The translations under genes were made by a program, and so were the position numbers. The notes below the pieces were generated by a model, which was not told the DNA's origin, ran no database searches, and saw only the letters and a list, made by a program, of their open reading frames with translations. 32,686 nucleotides of DNA from Cryomorphaceae bacterium (GTDB lineage: Bacteria; Bacteroidota; Bacteroidia; Flavobacteriales; Schleiferiaceae). Location of the stretch: the NCBI GenBank assembly GCA_021298655.1, contig JAJTFK010000014.1:1-32686 (forward strand). Direction: 5' to 3'. This document shows positions 24,679-32,038 of this stretch, one piece after another; positions within the stretch are counted from its first letter, which is position 1; every line of letters starts with the position of its first letter.

Positions 24679-25856
24679 GGCAGCGGGAGCGCTAGGCGAA
24701 AGGTTGTTCCCTGTCCGGGTGCGCTGTGCAGCACCTGGAGTTGCCCGCCGTGGCCCTGAACCGCAATGCGGCGTGCCAGGCTGAGTCCGAGGCCCCATCC
24801 GCGCTTTTTGGTGGTAAACCCGGGGCGGAACACCGAACGGCGAACCTTGGCCGTCATGCCCTTGCCGCTGTCTTCGACGTCGACCACCACGCGATCGCCC
24901 AAGCGCTGAACCCGGACCGTGATGCGCCCCCGCTGGTCGGGAAGGGCATCGACCGCGTTCCGAATGAGGTTTTCAAGGACCCAGCCCAAGAGCACGGGCT
25001 GGTAGCGCACCGGAGGCAGTCCGGCTTCGAGCTCGTAGCGCAGGTCCACGCCCTTGGGAAGCCGTTTTTGCAGGTAGGCAACGCTGTGTTCCACAAGGGG
25101 CGCAAGGTCGGCCACTTCGCCCGGCTGGTCGGATCCGATTTTGGAGAAGCGGTCGGCCACGGTCTGCAGGCGCTCGAGGTCTTTGCGCACCTCGGCGAGC
25201 AGGGGCGCCAGGTTGGCCTGCCCCGCGGTTTCGTCTTCAAGCACCGTCAGCCACCCGTACAGGGCCGAAAGGGGGGTGCCCAGTTGATGGGCCGTTTCGC
25301 GGGCCATTCCCGTCCAAACCTGATCTTCTTCGGCCCGTCGCGCCCGATGGAATCCGTAGTAGGAAAGCAACAGAAACAAGGCCATAACCCCAAGCAGCAC
25401 CCGCGGATAGGTGCGAAGCTGGCCAAGCGTCGTCGATTCGTACTGATAAATGTACTGGTACATTCCAGGGACCAATTCCACGGCAATGGGCTCGGCGTAG
25501 GCCGCCATGCGCGACTTCCAAGCCAGCGTATCGGCCGCCGTGGCGTCCGTCCAAGGCACGTTTCGCGACGAGACAATGGTGCCCGCGTCGTCTACCAACA
25601 AAACGGGAATCGACTCGTTGTTTTCGATTATTTGGGTGGCCAGCGAGAGGTCCACCTCGTCGGCAGCGTGAACAATGTGCTGAATGGCCATGGCCCATCG
25701 GTCCACTTCACGGGCTTCGCGTCGGCGAAGGTTGGACGCCAAGGTTTCGGTATACCACAGGGTTACCGCCGCAATTACCACCGCAAAAACCAGCAGCCCC
25801 GCCTTCCAACGCCGGCGAAGTTGGTAAACCGAAACAACTTGAAATGGGTTACGCAT
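24675..25856 (-). CDS. Orphan sensor histidine kinase
   Basis: A 393-residue membrane kinase. Two membrane segments (about 20-38 and 152-168) flank a periplasmic sensor region of some 110 residues with no domain I recognise. The HisKA region has the phosphoacceptor H190 in AHQLGTPLS. The ATPase domain shows an N-box with N296 and N300 (LENLIRNAVDAL), a G1 box DSGKGM (329-334), a G2 box GWGLGLSL (353-360) and a GQGTTFRL end. There is no clear HAMP domain. No response regulator is adjacent, so its partner is elsewhere. The ATG at 25856 is supported by a TACCTTCG motif six bases upstream. It is divergent from the phosphoesterase gene with a 39-bp gap, and overlaps hemW by four bases. Confidence 0.9.
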   Translation of the reverse strand: MRNPFQVVSVYQLRRRWKAGLLVFAVVIAAVTLWYTETLASNLRRREAREVDRWAMAIQHIVHAADEVDLSLATQIIENNESIPVLLVDDAGTIVSSRNVPWTDATAADTLAWKSRMAAYAEPIAVELVPGMYQYIYQYESTTLGQLRTYPRVLLGVMALFLLLSYYGFHRARRAEEDQVWTGMARETAHQLGTPLSALYGWLTVLEDETAGQANLAPLLAEVRKDLERLQTVADRFSKIGSDQPGEVADLAPLVEHSVAYLQKRLPKGVDLRYELEAGLPPVRYQPVLLGWVLENLIRNAVDALPDQRGRITVRVQRLGDRVVVDVEDSGKGMTAKVRRSVFRPGFTTKKRGWGLGLSLARRIAVQGHGGQLQVLHSAPGQGTTFRLALPLP

Positions 25857-25895
25857 TGGTAGCGAAGGTAGCACGACCTTTGCACCCGTTTGTTT
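25857..25895. promoter_or_regulatory. 39-bp divergent promoter region (kinase / phosphoesterase)
   Basis: Holds a minus-strand TACCTTCG (25863-25870, six bases from the kinase ATG) and a plus-strand GACCTTTGCACCC (25875-25887, 9-14 bases from the phosphoesterase ATG). A TTG at 25856-25858 is 16 bases ahead of the plus-strand -7 motif. The two promoters must overlap, so their transcription may compete or be co-regulated. Confidence 0.45.
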
Positions 25896-27113
25896 ATGCG
25901 TTCCCCCGTTGCCTTCCTCTTCATCCTGGTGCTGTACTTCGCCATGGACCTGTACGTGTACCGCGGACTGCGGACCCTCGACCCGGGCACCTGGGTCAAG
26001 CGCAGCTACATGATTCTGCACGGTTTGGGCTACGCCTACGTGCTTTATGCCTTTTTCAAGTTTGATCCGGGCGCACCGGCCCACGAAATGCGCCGCGGAA
26101 TGCAAACGTTTATGGTGTGGTTCGTCCTGCTGTACGTTCCCAAACTCCCCATGATTGCCCTTTGGCTGGCCGAGGATTTTGTGCGCGGAGGCTACGCCCT
26201 GTTTGGCTCGAACGGTTGGCCGGAGCGGCGAAAAACCCTAACCTGGATCGCGGTGGCGGTGGGAAGCATCCCGTTTTTGAGCATTTTGGACGGTTGGCAA
26301 TTTGGTCGTTCGCGCTACCGAATCAAGCACCACGTTGCGCGCATCCCCGGACTGCCCGAGGCCTTTCGCGGATTCCGCGTGGTTCAAATCAGCGACATCC
26401 ACAGCGGAAGCTTCACCGACCCCAGCGAGGTCCAAAAGGGCATTGACGCGGTCCTCGAGGCCAAGGGCGACGCGGTCGTGTTTACCGGCGACCTGGTCAA
26501 CAACACCGCCGACGAAATCGAACCCTGGATGGAGCGATTCAGCCAAATCAAGGCCCCACACGGCGTGTTTAGCATTTTGGGCAACCACGACTACGGCGAC
26601 TACGTGCCCTGGTCGAGCCCCGAAACGAAGGAAGCCAACCTCGAGCGCCTCGCCCGAAACCACGCCAAAATGGGCTGGACCCTGCTCCGCAACGAGCGGG
26701 CGGTGCTTCGCAAAGACGGCGCCGAACTCGAAGTACTCGGAATTGAAAACTGGGGCCTTCCCCCTTTTCCGCAGTACGGTCGCCTCGACGACGCGCTCGC
26801 GCTCTGCCCCGATCCGGCCACACCCAAAATTTTGCTGAGCCACGATCCCTCGCACTTCGACGCCGAAGTACTGCCCAATTCCGCCAACATCGCGCTGACC
26901 CTGAGCGGCCATACCCACGGCATGCAGTTCGGAATTGAAATCCCGGGCTGGATCAAGTGGAGCCCGGTAAAGTGGAAGTATCCGCGCTGGGATGGGGCCT
27001 ACCCCGTCGGATCGAAAACGCTGTACGTAAACCGCGGTTTTGGCTACCTTGCGTTCCCCGGCCGCGTCGGAATGTGGCCCGAAATCACGGTCCACGAACT
27101 TCAACCCGCTTAA
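25896..27113 (+). CDS. Membrane-anchored calcineurin-like metallophosphoesterase
   Basis: The 405-residue product begins with an N-terminal membrane part of about four segments (near residues 3-20, 38-53, 71-92 and 115-131), followed by a YkuE-type calcineurin-like phosphoesterase domain from about residue 160. The dinuclear metal motifs are all present: D167-x-H169 (SDIHSG), D199 (TGDLVN), N230-H231-D232 (GNHDY) and H339/H341 (SGHTHGMQFG). Relatives act on phospholipid head groups or lipid A precursors such as UDP-diacylglucosamine; the substrate here is unknown. ATG at 25896 is preferred over the TTG two codons before. It is followed 15 bases later by the next gene. Confidence 0.92.
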   Translation: MRSPVAFLFILVLYFAMDLYVYRGLRTLDPGTWVKRSYMILHGLGYAYVLYAFFKFDPGAPAHEMRRGMQTFMVWFVLLYVPKLPMIALWLAEDFVRGGYALFGSNGWPERRKTLTWIAVAVGSIPFLSILDGWQFGRSRYRIKHHVARIPGLPEAFRGFRVVQISDIHSGSFTDPSEVQKGIDAVLEAKGDAVVFTGDLVNNTADEIEPWMERFSQIKAPHGVFSILGNHDYGDYVPWSSPETKEANLERLARNHAKMGWTLLRNERAVLRKDGAELEVLGIENWGLPPFPQYGRLDDALALCPDPATPKILLSHDPSHFDAEVLPNSANIALTLSGHTHGMQFGIEIPGWIKWSPVKWKYPRWDGAYPVGSKTLYVNRGFGYLAFPGRVGMWPEITVHELQPA

Positions 27114-27128
27114 GCACCATCGAAAACC

Positions 27129-27905
27129 ATGAAAAACCTGCTTTTCGTCCTCGCCGCCGCCGCCGTTGCGGTTCCGGCCTTTACTAATGCCAACGGTCCC
27201 GGTGGCGGGAAATCGGGCTCGCCCGCGTCCAACGGACAAACCTGTTCGGGCTGCCACAGCGGCGCCTCCATCTCTACCCAATCGGTAAGCATCACGACCG
27301 ACATTCCGTCGACCGGTTTTGTGCCCAATACCAACTACCAAATCACGGTAACGAACGCTACGGGCGGCGCGAGCAACCCCCGGAGCGGGTTTCAAGCTTC
27401 GGTGGAGTCAGCCGGCCACCAAGGCAGCCTGACGGCGGGCACGGGGAGCAAGCTGGTGAATTCCAATTTCGTAACCCACACCTCGAGCAGCATTGCCGTG
27501 AGCAACGGCCAGGCGGCTTGGACGTTCACCTGGAACAGCGGCAACGCCCCCGACGGCACTACAATCTACGTCTCGAGCCTGTTTGCCAACGGAAACGGCA
27601 ACGACAACGGCGACGCCGTGGCCACCCAAAGCCTTGCCCTGAGCCGCAGCACCATCGGCCTCGACGAGCCGCAGCTCCCGGTAGGCGTTTCGCCCAACCC
27701 GGCCCGCGACTTTGTTGGACTGGAGCTTCCCGAGGGCCTGATGGTGGTTCGGGCCTTCGCGCTGAGCGGAGCCGAAGTGTACCGCGCCGCCGGATTTGAC
27801 GGCATGCGCATTCCCACCGCCGACTGGCCCAACGGGGCCTACGTACTCGACGTGCGCCACGCGGACGGTCGCCAGTTTCGCGAGCGCATCCAGATTTCCC
27901 ACTAA
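27129..27905 (+). CDS. Secreted choice-of-anchor V-like protein with type IX sorting domain
   Basis: The product has 258 residues, including a signal peptide (residues 1-22). Directly after it comes the segment TCSGCHSG with C39-S-G-C42-H43, the CxxCH pattern typical of choice-of-anchor V (reeler-like) proteins. It resembles a haem c attachment site. Residues about 50-175 form a beta-sandwich-like domain (IPSTGFVPNTNYQITVT, GFQASVESAG, WTFTWNSGNAPDGTTIYVSS) related to eukaryotic reeler domains. Residues about 185-258 are a type A sorting domain (VGVSPNPARDFVGLELPEG..WPNGAYVLDV). The protein is probably on the cell surface. It likely shares an operon with the phosphoesterase upstream (15-base gap). 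The role is unknown. Confidence 0.85.
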   Translation: MKNLLFVLAAAAVAVPAFTNANGPGGGKSGSPASNGQTCSGCHSGASISTQSVSITTDIPSTGFVPNTNYQITVTNATGGASNPRSGFQASVESAGHQGSLTAGTGSKLVNSNFVTHTSSSIAVSNGQAAWTFTWNSGNAPDGTTIYVSSLFANGNGNDNGDAVATQSLALSRSTIGLDEPQLPVGVSPNPARDFVGLELPEGLMVVRAFALSGAEVYRAAGFDGMRIPTADWPNGAYVLDVRHADGRQFRERIQISH

Positions 27906-27962
27906 TTCCGGGTGCGGAGCGCGGCCCGCTTCGTTTGGCGCGGTGCTTGCGGTACCTACGGC

Positions 27963-28568
27963 ATGAAGCACGTACTTTTTGCCCTGCTCGGCCTGGCCCT
28001 TACGGCGCCGGCCTTGAGCCAATCGTCTGATTCAAAAATCAAAGCCTACCTGCGCGGCGGGGTTAACTACAACCTGAGCGGCGTCGGCCTCGACAGTGGA
28101 TTTACCAACGCCGGGAGCATCGCCCGCCTCGAGCGCCCGGTCAACGGCTGGCACGCCGGGCTTACCGTGCGCGAGCAACGCAAAGACGGGAGCTACCTGG
28201 CCTTGGAATCCCTTTTTTCGGCCCGCACCTACACGTTTCAGGGGGTGGACGCCAACGGGAACACGTTTGACGAAACACTCCAGTCCCAAAGCGTGCAGCT
28301 GGCCCTTTCGCCGGGATTCCGTTTCTTCAAGCTCGTGCGCGCCCAAGCCGGCATCAACGCGCTGTTCGAACTCAACGACGACTTCAAGTCGACCTTCGCC
28401 AACTACCAGCTAGGGTACCGCCTGGGCGTTGGACTCGACCTGGGCAAGAGCCTGACCCTGGACGTGGCGCTCAACAGTGCGTTCAATGCCCAGGGCGGAA
28501 CCTGGAACGGCCTGACCCTGAGCAATCGGCCTTCGGAATACCTGGTCTCCGTAGGCTACAAGCTCTAA
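27963..28568 (+). CDS. Outer-membrane beta-barrel protein
   Basis: A 201-residue protein with a signal peptide (MKHVLFALLGLALTAPALSQ), which sets the start at 27963 rather than an earlier in-frame ATG. The mature part has alternating beta-strands, Gly- and aromatic-rich, similar to the small PorT/OMP_b-brl_2 barrels common in Bacteroidota (KAYLRGGVNYNLSG, LALSPGFRFFKLVRAQAGINALFEL, YQLGYRLGVGLDLG). It ends in YLVSVGYKL. It is expected to have eight strands in the outer membrane. The function is unknown. A TACCTACG stretch (27953-27960) two bases before the ATG is a weak promoter candidate. Confidence 0.8.
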   Translation: MKHVLFALLGLALTAPALSQSSDSKIKAYLRGGVNYNLSGVGLDSGFTNAGSIARLERPVNGWHAGLTVREQRKDGSYLALESLFSARTYTFQGVDANGNTFDETLQSQSVQLALSPGFRFFKLVRAQAGINALFELNDDFKSTFANYQLGYRLGVGLDLGKSLTLDVALNSAFNAQGGTWNGLTLSNRPSEYLVSVGYKL

Positions 28569-28600
28569 TTTTTAGCCCGGCGCGCCGGTTTGGCACGCTT

Positions 28601-28628
28601 TTGGAATTTGACTACTCAGAGTGCTTTG
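28601..28628 (+). promoter_or_regulatory. Candidate promoter of a small RNA
   Basis: TTG (28601-28603), a 17-base spacer and GTGCTTTG (28621-28628). The element spacing and the GTGCTTTGC sequence are the same as upstream of the TonB-dependent receptor at 5583-5611. Confidence 0.3.
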
Positions 28629-28633
28629 CGTTT

Positions 28634-28718
28634 AGGTGATTTTGTGTTCAACGTTCATGCGTTTCGTTGACTAGTTAAGCACTCCTTCGAAGCCCCGGCC
28701 GTGTGCTGGGGCTTTTTC
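28634..28718 (+). ncRNA. Candidate small RNA between a promoter-like motif and a terminator
   Basis: About 85 bases from the predicted start after GTGCTTTG to the T-tract of a strong terminator. It contains a stem TCAACG/CGTTGA (28648-28653 with 28665-28670, 11-base loop) and a CTAG-containing stretch ACTAGTTAA. A five-codon ORF (ATG at 28658, MRFVD) ends at that TAG. No known RNA family is recognised. Alternatively this is only the 3' untranslated region and terminator of the beta-barrel gene that ends at 28568. The start coordinate is an estimate. Confidence 0.3.
28690..28718 (+). terminator. Intrinsic terminator
   Basis: A 10-bp stem AAGCCCCGGC / GCTGGGGCTT (one G-T pair) with a 5-base loop, followed by TTTTTCT. 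The T-run is on the plus strand only, so it does not serve the convergent aldehyde dehydrogenase gene. Confidence 0.85.
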
Positions 28719-28735
28719 TATTAATCTAGTTGCTC

Positions 28736-28750
28736 GTAACTAGTTACTTG
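28736..28750. repeat. CTAG-containing palindromic repeat, copy B
   Basis: On the minus strand CAAGTAACTAGTTAC, identical over 15 bases to 14555-14569. Here it begins one base after the stop codon of the aldehyde dehydrogenase gene. It is followed by a partial further copy, GAGCAACTAG. Confidence 0.6.
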
Positions 28751-28751
28751 T

Positions 28752-30191
28752 TTACAGCTTGACGAAGACGTTTTTGGGTTCGGTAAAGAAGCGCAGCGCT
28801 TCAAATCCGCCCTCACGGCCGAGGCCCGACTGCTTGACCCCGCCAAAGGGCGTGCGCAGGTCGCGCACCAACCAGCTGTTGATCCAAACGATTCCGGCCT
28901 CGAGCTCGTGGGCCACGCGGTGGGCCCGCTGCAGGTTGCTCGTCCAAAGGGTTGCCGCAAGGCCGTACTTGGTGGCGTTGGCCAGCGCCAGCGCCTCTTC
29001 TTCGGTGTCAAACGGCATGACCGTGACGACCGGTCCGAAAATCTCTTCTTGGTTGGTGCGGCAGCTCATGGGCAGTCCCGTGATCACCGTCGGGGCAACA
29101 AAGTAGCCGTTCGGGGCGCCGTCCACGGCGACGGGATGGCCGCCGCACTCGATGCGTCCGCCCTCTTCTTGAGCCAGCGCGATGTAGCTCAAAATCTTGT
29201 CGCGGTGCGGAGCCGAGACCACCGCCCCCACCTGGGTTTCGGGGTCGCTAGGCAGGCCCACCTTTAGGGCAGCCACGCGGGCGGTGAATTCCGCCACGAA
29301 ACGCGCGTAGATCGGACGCTCCACGAGGATGCGCGAGCCGCAAAGGCAAATTTGGCCCTGGTTGGCAAACGACGACTGCATGGTGGTGCGCAGCATGGCC
29401 TCAAAATCGCAGTCGGCAAAGATGACGTTGGGGTTTTTTCCGCCGAGTTCGAGGCTGAGCTTTTTGAAGCTGGGCGCGGCCAACGTATTGATGCGGGCGC
29501 CGGTGGCGGTTCCGCCCGTGAACGAAATCATCGGCACGTCGGGGTGCGTGACCAGCGGCTCGCCGACGCCCGGGCCGGTTCCGTGGACGATGTTGAGCAC
29601 GCCGGCCGGAAAGCCCACTTCGTCGAGGATTTCGCTCAGCAGGTAGGCCGTGTAGGGCGTGACCTCCGAGGGCTTGGCCACGACCGTGTTGCCGGCGGCG
29701 AGGGCCGGCGCAATCTTCCAGCTAAAGAGGTAGAGCGGCAGGTTCCAGGGGCTGATGCAGGCCGCCACGCCGATGGGACGGCGCAAGGTGTAGTTGAAGC
29801 CGTGGGCGCCCATGTCGTGGGTTTCGCTCCAGTCGTGCAGGATGGCGGTAGCGTAGAACGCGAAGTTGTCGCGGGCCCGCGGAATGTCGACCGTTCGGGC
29901 CAGCTTCAGGGGCTTGCCGTTGTCGCGCGATTCGGCGGCGGCGAGCTCCTCGAGGCGTTCCTCGATGCGGTTGGCCACGCGCATCAGGTGCTTGCTGCGC
30001 TCGGCGGCGGTCAGCGCGGACCAGCCCGGGTAGGCCTTTTTAGCGGCCGCCACGGCCGCAGCCACGTCGTCGGCGCCCGAGTCCGGAATCAAACTGTACA
30101 CCTCGCCCGTCGCGGGCTCGAGGTTGTCGAGGTAGGTTCCGCTCGCGGGCGCACAAAAGGACCCGTCGATGTAGTTGCGCAGCGTAATCAT
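28752..30191 (-). CDS. ALDH8A1-like aldehyde dehydrogenase (probable 2-aminomuconic semialdehyde dehydrogenase)
   Basis: A 479-residue NAD-dependent aldehyde dehydrogenase. Catalytic features are visible: N150 (SPWNLPL), E248 (LELGGKNP) and C282 (FANQGQICLC). The whole sequence is strikingly close to what I recall of human ALDH8A1, including the rare QICLC context, NFxFYA around residue 110 and the SWLVRDLRTPFGG region. ALDH8A1 oxidises 2-aminomuconic semialdehyde in kynurenine degradation of tryptophan. Related bacterial 2-hydroxymuconic semialdehyde dehydrogenases are an alternative. It overlaps the preceding SDR gene by four bases (ATGA) and is co-expressed with it. The other kynurenine-pathway genes are not nearby. 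Confidence 0.9.
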   Translation of the reverse strand: MITLRNYIDGSFCAPASGTYLDNLEPATGEVYSLIPDSGADDVAAAVAAAKKAYPGWSALTAAERSKHLMRVANRIEERLEELAAAESRDNGKPLKLARTVDIPRARDNFAFYATAILHDWSETHDMGAHGFNYTLRRPIGVAACISPWNLPLYLFSWKIAPALAAGNTVVAKPSEVTPYTAYLLSEILDEVGFPAGVLNIVHGTGPGVGEPLVTHPDVPMISFTGGTATGARINTLAAPSFKKLSLELGGKNPNVIFADCDFEAMLRTTMQSSFANQGQICLCGSRILVERPIYARFVAEFTARVAALKVGLPSDPETQVGAVVSAPHRDKILSYIALAQEEGGRIECGGHPVAVDGAPNGYFVAPTVITGLPMSCRTNQEEIFGPVVTVMPFDTEEEALALANATKYGLAATLWTSNLQRAHRVAHELEAGIVWINSWLVRDLRTPFGGVKQSGLGREGGFEALRFFTEPKNVFVKL

Positions 30192-30976
30192 AGGTTGGGT
30201 GTGCGGCCGCCGTCGACCGGAATGTTGATGCCCGTGATGTAGCTCGCCTCGGGCGACGCGAGGAAGGCCACGGCTGCTGCGATTTCGCTGGGGGCGGCAA
30301 AGCGTCCCATGGGCACCTCGGCCTTCATTTCGGCTTCGATTTCGGCGTAGGGTCGCCCGGTGCGGGCAGCACGGCCATCAATGATGGCGGTGAGGCGCTC
30401 GGTGGCGGTAGCTCCGGGGAGCACGTTGTTGACGGTGATTCCGTCGGGTGCCAGCTCGGTGGCCAGGGTTTTCGCCCAGTTGCCCACGGCGGCGCGCACG
30501 GTGTTGCTGACGCCCAGTCCGTGCAGCGGGGCCTTGACGCTGGTCGAAATGACGTTGACGATGCGGCCGTAGCCCGACTTCTTCATGCCCGGAACCAGCA
30601 CTTGGGCCAGACGCTGGTTGACCAGCAGGTGGTTCGTGAAGGCACTTAAAAAGGCTTCGGGGCTCGCGTCGAGGACGGGTCCCGCTGCGGGTCCGCCCGT
30701 GTTGTTGACCAAAATGTGGACGTCGCCCCAGGCGCGGACTTCGGCGGCCACCGCCGTGGCGAGGTCTTCGGGTTGGGCGTTGTCGACGCTGAGCCAGCGG
30801 TGCTTTTGGCCCGCAGGCGCGGGAAGGGCCGCCACAGCGGCCGCGAGGGATTCCGGGTTTCGCGCCAGCAAAAGAACTTCGGCGCCCAGTTCGGCGAGGG
30901 CCTGGGCCGCCGCGCGGCCGATTCCTTGGGATCCGCCGCCGACCACGGCGCGCTTCCCGGCGAGGGGGTGTTGCAT
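30188..30976 (-). CDS. Atypical SDR-family oxidoreductase lacking the catalytic Tyr and Lys
   Basis: A 262-residue Rossmann-fold protein of the short-chain dehydrogenase family. The cofactor motif GGGSQGIG (13-20) and the NNTGG stretch (91-95, normally NNAG) are present, as are a PG turn near residue 187 and a VDGG end. The catalytic Ser fits S144, but 13 residues later, where the Tyr of YxxxK should be, is S157, and the Lys position is R161 (GVSNTVRAA). Classical SDR chemistry is therefore doubtful. I recall this GVSNT version as recurring in Bacteroidota, so it is probably a distinct subfamily and not decay. It is the first gene of the pair with the ALDH8A1-like gene, with a four-base overlap. 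Confidence 0.85.
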   Translation of the reverse strand: MQHPLAGKRAVVGGGSQGIGRAAAQALAELGAEVLLLARNPESLAAAVAALPAPAGQKHRWLSVDNAQPEDLATAVAAEVRAWGDVHILVNNTGGPAAGPVLDASPEAFLSAFTNHLLVNQRLAQVLVPGMKKSGYGRIVNVISTSVKAPLHGLGVSNTVRAAVGNWAKTLATELAPDGITVNNVLPGATATERLTAIIDGRAARTGRPYAEIEAEMKAEVPMGRFAAPSEIAAAVAFLASPEASYITGINIPVDGGRTPNL

Positions 30977-30980
30977 GGGC

Positions 30981-30988
30981 TAAAGTTA
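30981..30988 (-). promoter_or_regulatory. -7-like element of the SDR-ALDH operon
   Basis: Reads TAACTTTA on the minus strand, identical to the element of the first gene (12-19), with the same four-base gap to ATG. Confidence 0.4.
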
Positions 30989-30997
30989 GACTAGCTG

Positions 30998-31006
30998 CTA
31001 GTTACT
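30998..31006. repeat. Partial CTAG repeat, copy C
   Basis: On the minus strand AGTAACTAG, the core shared with copies A and B. Here its TAG is the stop codon of the methyltransferase gene. A second CTAG lies 7 bases further on, at 30991-30994. Confidence 0.4.
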
Positions 31007-31849
31007 GGTGCGCAGCACCACGACGTCTTGAAAGTCGAAGGTGGTTCCGCCCCGGCCGCTCCAACGGCCGAAGTGGATTTCGACGCCCTCCCAGCCGGCT
31101 TGGCGGGCCATGGCTTCGACCTCTTCGGGGCGAAAGGCCACGTTGGCTCCGACCACGTTGGGGTCCATGTACCACACGCCGTCGCGCTCGACGGGGAAGG
31201 CGTAGGCTCCGCCCTGAGAAGCCCGCTGGGCCTCGGCGTCCATCAAAAAGAAGGTGGCCAAAAACCGACCGCCCGGACGCATCACCCGGCGCGTCTCGGC
31301 CAGGTAGCGCGCCACCTCGTTGCGGTCCATGTGGGTAAACACCGAAGTGGCCCAGGCAAAGTCAAAGTCCGCGTCGGCGTAGGGAAAGGTGAACTCCGCC
31401 GCCCGCTCGCCCTGGGCCGTGTAAAGGTCGTTGTGCAGCGGAACCCAGGTGAAGCGGAAACCCGGGTAGCGCGAAGTAATGCGGCGCGTACAGAGGTCCA
31501 CCGCCTCGCGGACCACGTCAAAGCCTTCGTAGGCATCGGGGCGCGTCAGGTAATCGGTCAACGGAATGGCCATGCGCCCCAAGCCGCTGCCGATGTCGAG
31601 CACGCGCTCGTCGGGGCGCAGTCCGCCCAGACCGGTGAAGTGGGCCTTAAACAGGAGTCCGTTGGACAAAAAATCGCCACCCCCTGTGAAGACCTCGCCG
31701 GGCAGGGGAAGCGGAATGCCGGCATAGGTCGGGCGGCCGCCGTGGCGAAGCAGCGTCCACAGATCTACCGGCAGCACCACCGCGCGCCGAACCGCACGCC
31801 GGGCACGGGGACCGAGGCGGTAAAACGCGGAACGCAGGAATTTCTTCAT
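30998..31849 (-). CDS. Class I SAM-dependent methyltransferase
   Basis: A 283-residue protein. The SAM-binding motif I is VLDIGSGLGR (83-92), followed by the acidic EGFDVV end of strand 2 and, later, FDFAWATSVFTHMDRNEVARYL, typical of methyltransferase domain 25/11 proteins. The first 45 residues are strongly basic and may contact a membrane or nucleic acid; this is inference. The substrate is unknown. Two starts are possible, GTG at 31855 and ATG at 31849; the ATG, six bases after the preceding stop, is preferred. It probably forms one operon with the small membrane protein and the aminopeptidase upstream. Confidence 0.85.
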   Translation of the reverse strand: MKKFLRSAFYRLGPRARRAVRRAVVLPVDLWTLLRHGGRPTYAGIPLPLPGEVFTGGGDFLSNGLLFKAHFTGLGGLRPDERVLDIGSGLGRMAIPLTDYLTRPDAYEGFDVVREAVDLCTRRITSRYPGFRFTWVPLHNDLYTAQGERAAEFTFPYADADFDFAWATSVFTHMDRNEVARYLAETRRVMRPGGRFLATFFLMDAEAQRASQGGAYAFPVERDGVWYMDPNVVGANVAFRPEEVEAMARQAGWEGVEIHFGRWSGRGGTTFDFQDVVVLRTSN

Positions 31850-31855
31850 CCGCAC

Positions 31856-32038
31856 TTAGTCCTTGCGCGCCGAACGCAGTCGAAGCCAATCCACCGCGGC
31901 GCCCAGCGCGACGCCGAGGGCGAGCCCAAATGCAATGCCGCGGCGGTAGTCCATGGACTTAAACCCGTACAGCGCACCGACGAGTACGCCAAAGGCGGCG
32001 CCCAAAACCATCCCGCTGTTCGATTTGGCCTGCTTCAT
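31856..32038 (-). CDS. Small hydrophobic membrane protein
   Basis: A 60-residue protein with two hydrophobic, Gly/Ala-rich segments (about residues 9-25 and 34-49) separated by a short basic loop, and a basic C terminus (RLRSARKD). The gene overlaps the aminopeptidase stop codon by four bases (ATGA) and precedes the methyltransferase by six bases. This tight placement supports it as a real gene despite its length. I do not recognise a family; the GxxxG-like pattern resembles small glycine-zipper membrane proteins. Confidence 0.65.
   Translation of the reverse strand: MKQAKSNSGMVLGAAFGVLVGALYGFKSMDYRRGIAFGLALGVALGAAVDWLRLRSARKD

Noticed and set aside
26238-27395. A 385-codon minus-strand frame opposite the phosphoesterase
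   Set aside because: The opposite strand carries all metallophosphoesterase motifs; this frame has no recognisable feature.
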